NCBI GenBank assembly: GCA_023422775.1
Contig: JAFAGM010000097.1
Coordinates: forward strand, 1-15,838
Source: Pseudomonadota bacterium
GTDB taxonomy: Bacteria > Pseudomonadota > Alphaproteobacteria > Rhizobiales > Xanthobacteraceae
Length of the DNA stretch: 15,838 bases
Direction: 5' to 3'
Part shown: piece after piece, positions 15,053 through 15,838 of the stretch
Numbering within the stretch: position 1 is the first letter of the stretch
Layout: every line of letters starts with the position of its first letter
Position numbers and translations under genes: made by a program
The notes under the pieces: generated by a model
Told to the model about the DNA's origin: nothing
Database searches by the model: none
Seen by the model: only the letters and a program-made list of their open reading frames with translations

Positions 15053-15230
15053 GCGATGTCACTCCCTTTTTTGTGAGGTTCTTTGGCCAGCAGATCCTAG
15101 CACAAAACCCGCCGGCCCGGCCAAACGAAGGCGTTGCCCTCCCCTGCGCAGAGGTTATGGTGCGGCTCCCTCAAGAACACCGTCCGGCGCCAGCCCCCGG
15201 TTTCGCCGGCAAAACTCCAAGGTAGCACAG

Positions 15231-15838
15231 ATGGCTAAAGTCGCTTTTCTCGGTCTCGGCGTGATGGGTTTCCCCATGGCAGGACACCTCGTCAAAAAGG
15301 GTGGCCACGAGGTGACCGTGTATAACCGGACCGCCGCCAAGGCCAGGGAATGGGCGGACAAGTTCGGCGGAAAAACCGCCCCGACGCCCAAGGCCGCCGC
15401 CGAGGGCCAGGATTTCGTGATGTGCTGCGTCGGCAACGACAACGACCTTCGCGCGGTCACGATCGGGGCCGACGGCGCCTTCGCCGGCATGAAGAAGGGC
15501 GCGACCTTCGTCGACCACACCACCGCGTCAGCCGAAGTCGCCCGCGAGCTCGACGCCGCAGCCACCAGGGCCGGCTTCAAGTTCATCGACGCGCCGGTAT
15601 CCGGCGGACAGGCCGGCGCCGAGAACGGCGTCCTCACCGTAATGTGCGGCGGCAAGCAGGACGCCTATTCCGGCGCCGAGCCCGTGATCGCGGCCTATGC
15701 GCGGATGTGCAAGCTGCTGGGACCGGCAGGCAGCGGCCAGCTCACCAAGATGGTCATCCAGATCTGCATCGCGGGCCTGGTCCAGGGACTTTCGGAAGGC
15801 ATTCATTTCGCGAAGAAGGCCGGCCTCGACGTCAATGC
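15231..15838 (+). CDS. NAD(P)-dependent 3-hydroxyisobutyrate dehydrogenase-family oxidoreductase (partial, cut by window end)
   Basis: The first 202 residues are present, out of roughly 290-300 in the beta-hydroxyacid dehydrogenase family (3-hydroxyisobutyrate, tartronate semialdehyde or glyoxylate/succinic semialdehyde reductases). The N-terminal Rossmann motif is GLGVMGFPMAGHL (8-20). The substrate signature is DAPVSGG (120-126). GSGQLTK (167-173) contains the catalytic Lys173. The residue three after it, usually Asn in KxxN, is Ile176 here, with Gln177 next. The ATG at 15231 has AAGG eight bases upstream. VNRT-like YNRT (31-34) after the second strand suggests NADP(H) preference, as Arg33 could hold the phosphate; this is inference. 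The gene is divergent from the VOC gene. The substrate cannot be decided. Confidence 0.9.
   Translation, partial: MAKVAFLGLGVMGFPMAGHLVKKGGHEVTVYNRTAAKAREWADKFGGKTAPTPKAAAEGQDFVMCCVGNDNDLRAVTIGADGAFAGMKKGATFVDHTTASAEVARELDAAATRAGFKFIDAPVSGGQAGAENGVLTVMCGGKQDAYSGAEPVIAAYARMCKLLGPAGSGQLTKMVIQICIAGLVQGLSEGIHFAKKAGLDVN

Overview
The window looks like chromosomal DNA from a high-GC alphaproteobacterium, most likely Bradyrhizobium or a close relative. The base composition, the palindromic repeats between genes, and the order gph / rpiA / DUF2059 / glutathione reductase, which I recall from that group, all point there. I find fourteen protein genes, thirteen complete and one cut by the right edge. 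I see no rRNA, tRNA, CRISPR array or insertion sequence.

Left part (84-4762, minus strand). The transcription order is rpiA (pentose phosphate pathway), a secreted DUF2059 protein, glutathione reductase (gor), 3-hydroxybutyryl-CoA dehydrogenase, then a ketopantoate-reductase-family protein. rpiA and the DUF2059 gene are closely spaced (about 24 bp). The gaps after the DUF2059 gene, after the dehydrogenase and after the last gene hold palindromic elements of three different kinds. gph (phosphoglycolate phosphatase) is divergent from rpiA, and moaA (first step of molybdenum cofactor synthesis) follows gph.

Central part (about 6840-13036). Two DctQ-DctM TRAP permease pairs lie in tandem on the plus strand. 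A single DctP-type binding protein faces them across a bidirectional terminator. The binding protein resembles TakP, the 2-oxo acid binding protein of Rhodobacter, so uptake of pyruvate-like 2-oxo acids is the best guess. The pairs are paralogues: the DctQ proteins align without gaps over about 166 residues, and the DctM proteins share an unusual C-terminal tail. Two further features stand out. Each DctM carries an extra two-helix segment, but at a different place. The two pairs also have related upstream leaders; the first leader still contains the beginning of a DctQ reading frame that stops after five codons, about 160 bp before the working start.

Right part (13289-15838). An Mrp/ApbC-type iron-sulfur carrier ATPase and a VOC (glyoxalase-fold) protein lie on the minus strand. 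A 3-hydroxyisobutyrate-dehydrogenase-family gene starts on the plus strand and runs off the window. In this last protein the usual active-site Asn after the catalytic Lys appears to be Ile.

Taken together this is mostly central-metabolism DNA (NADPH and glutathione redox, sugar phosphates, cofactor synthesis) plus a duplicated organic-acid uptake locus. The TRAP locus is the part most worth closer study.
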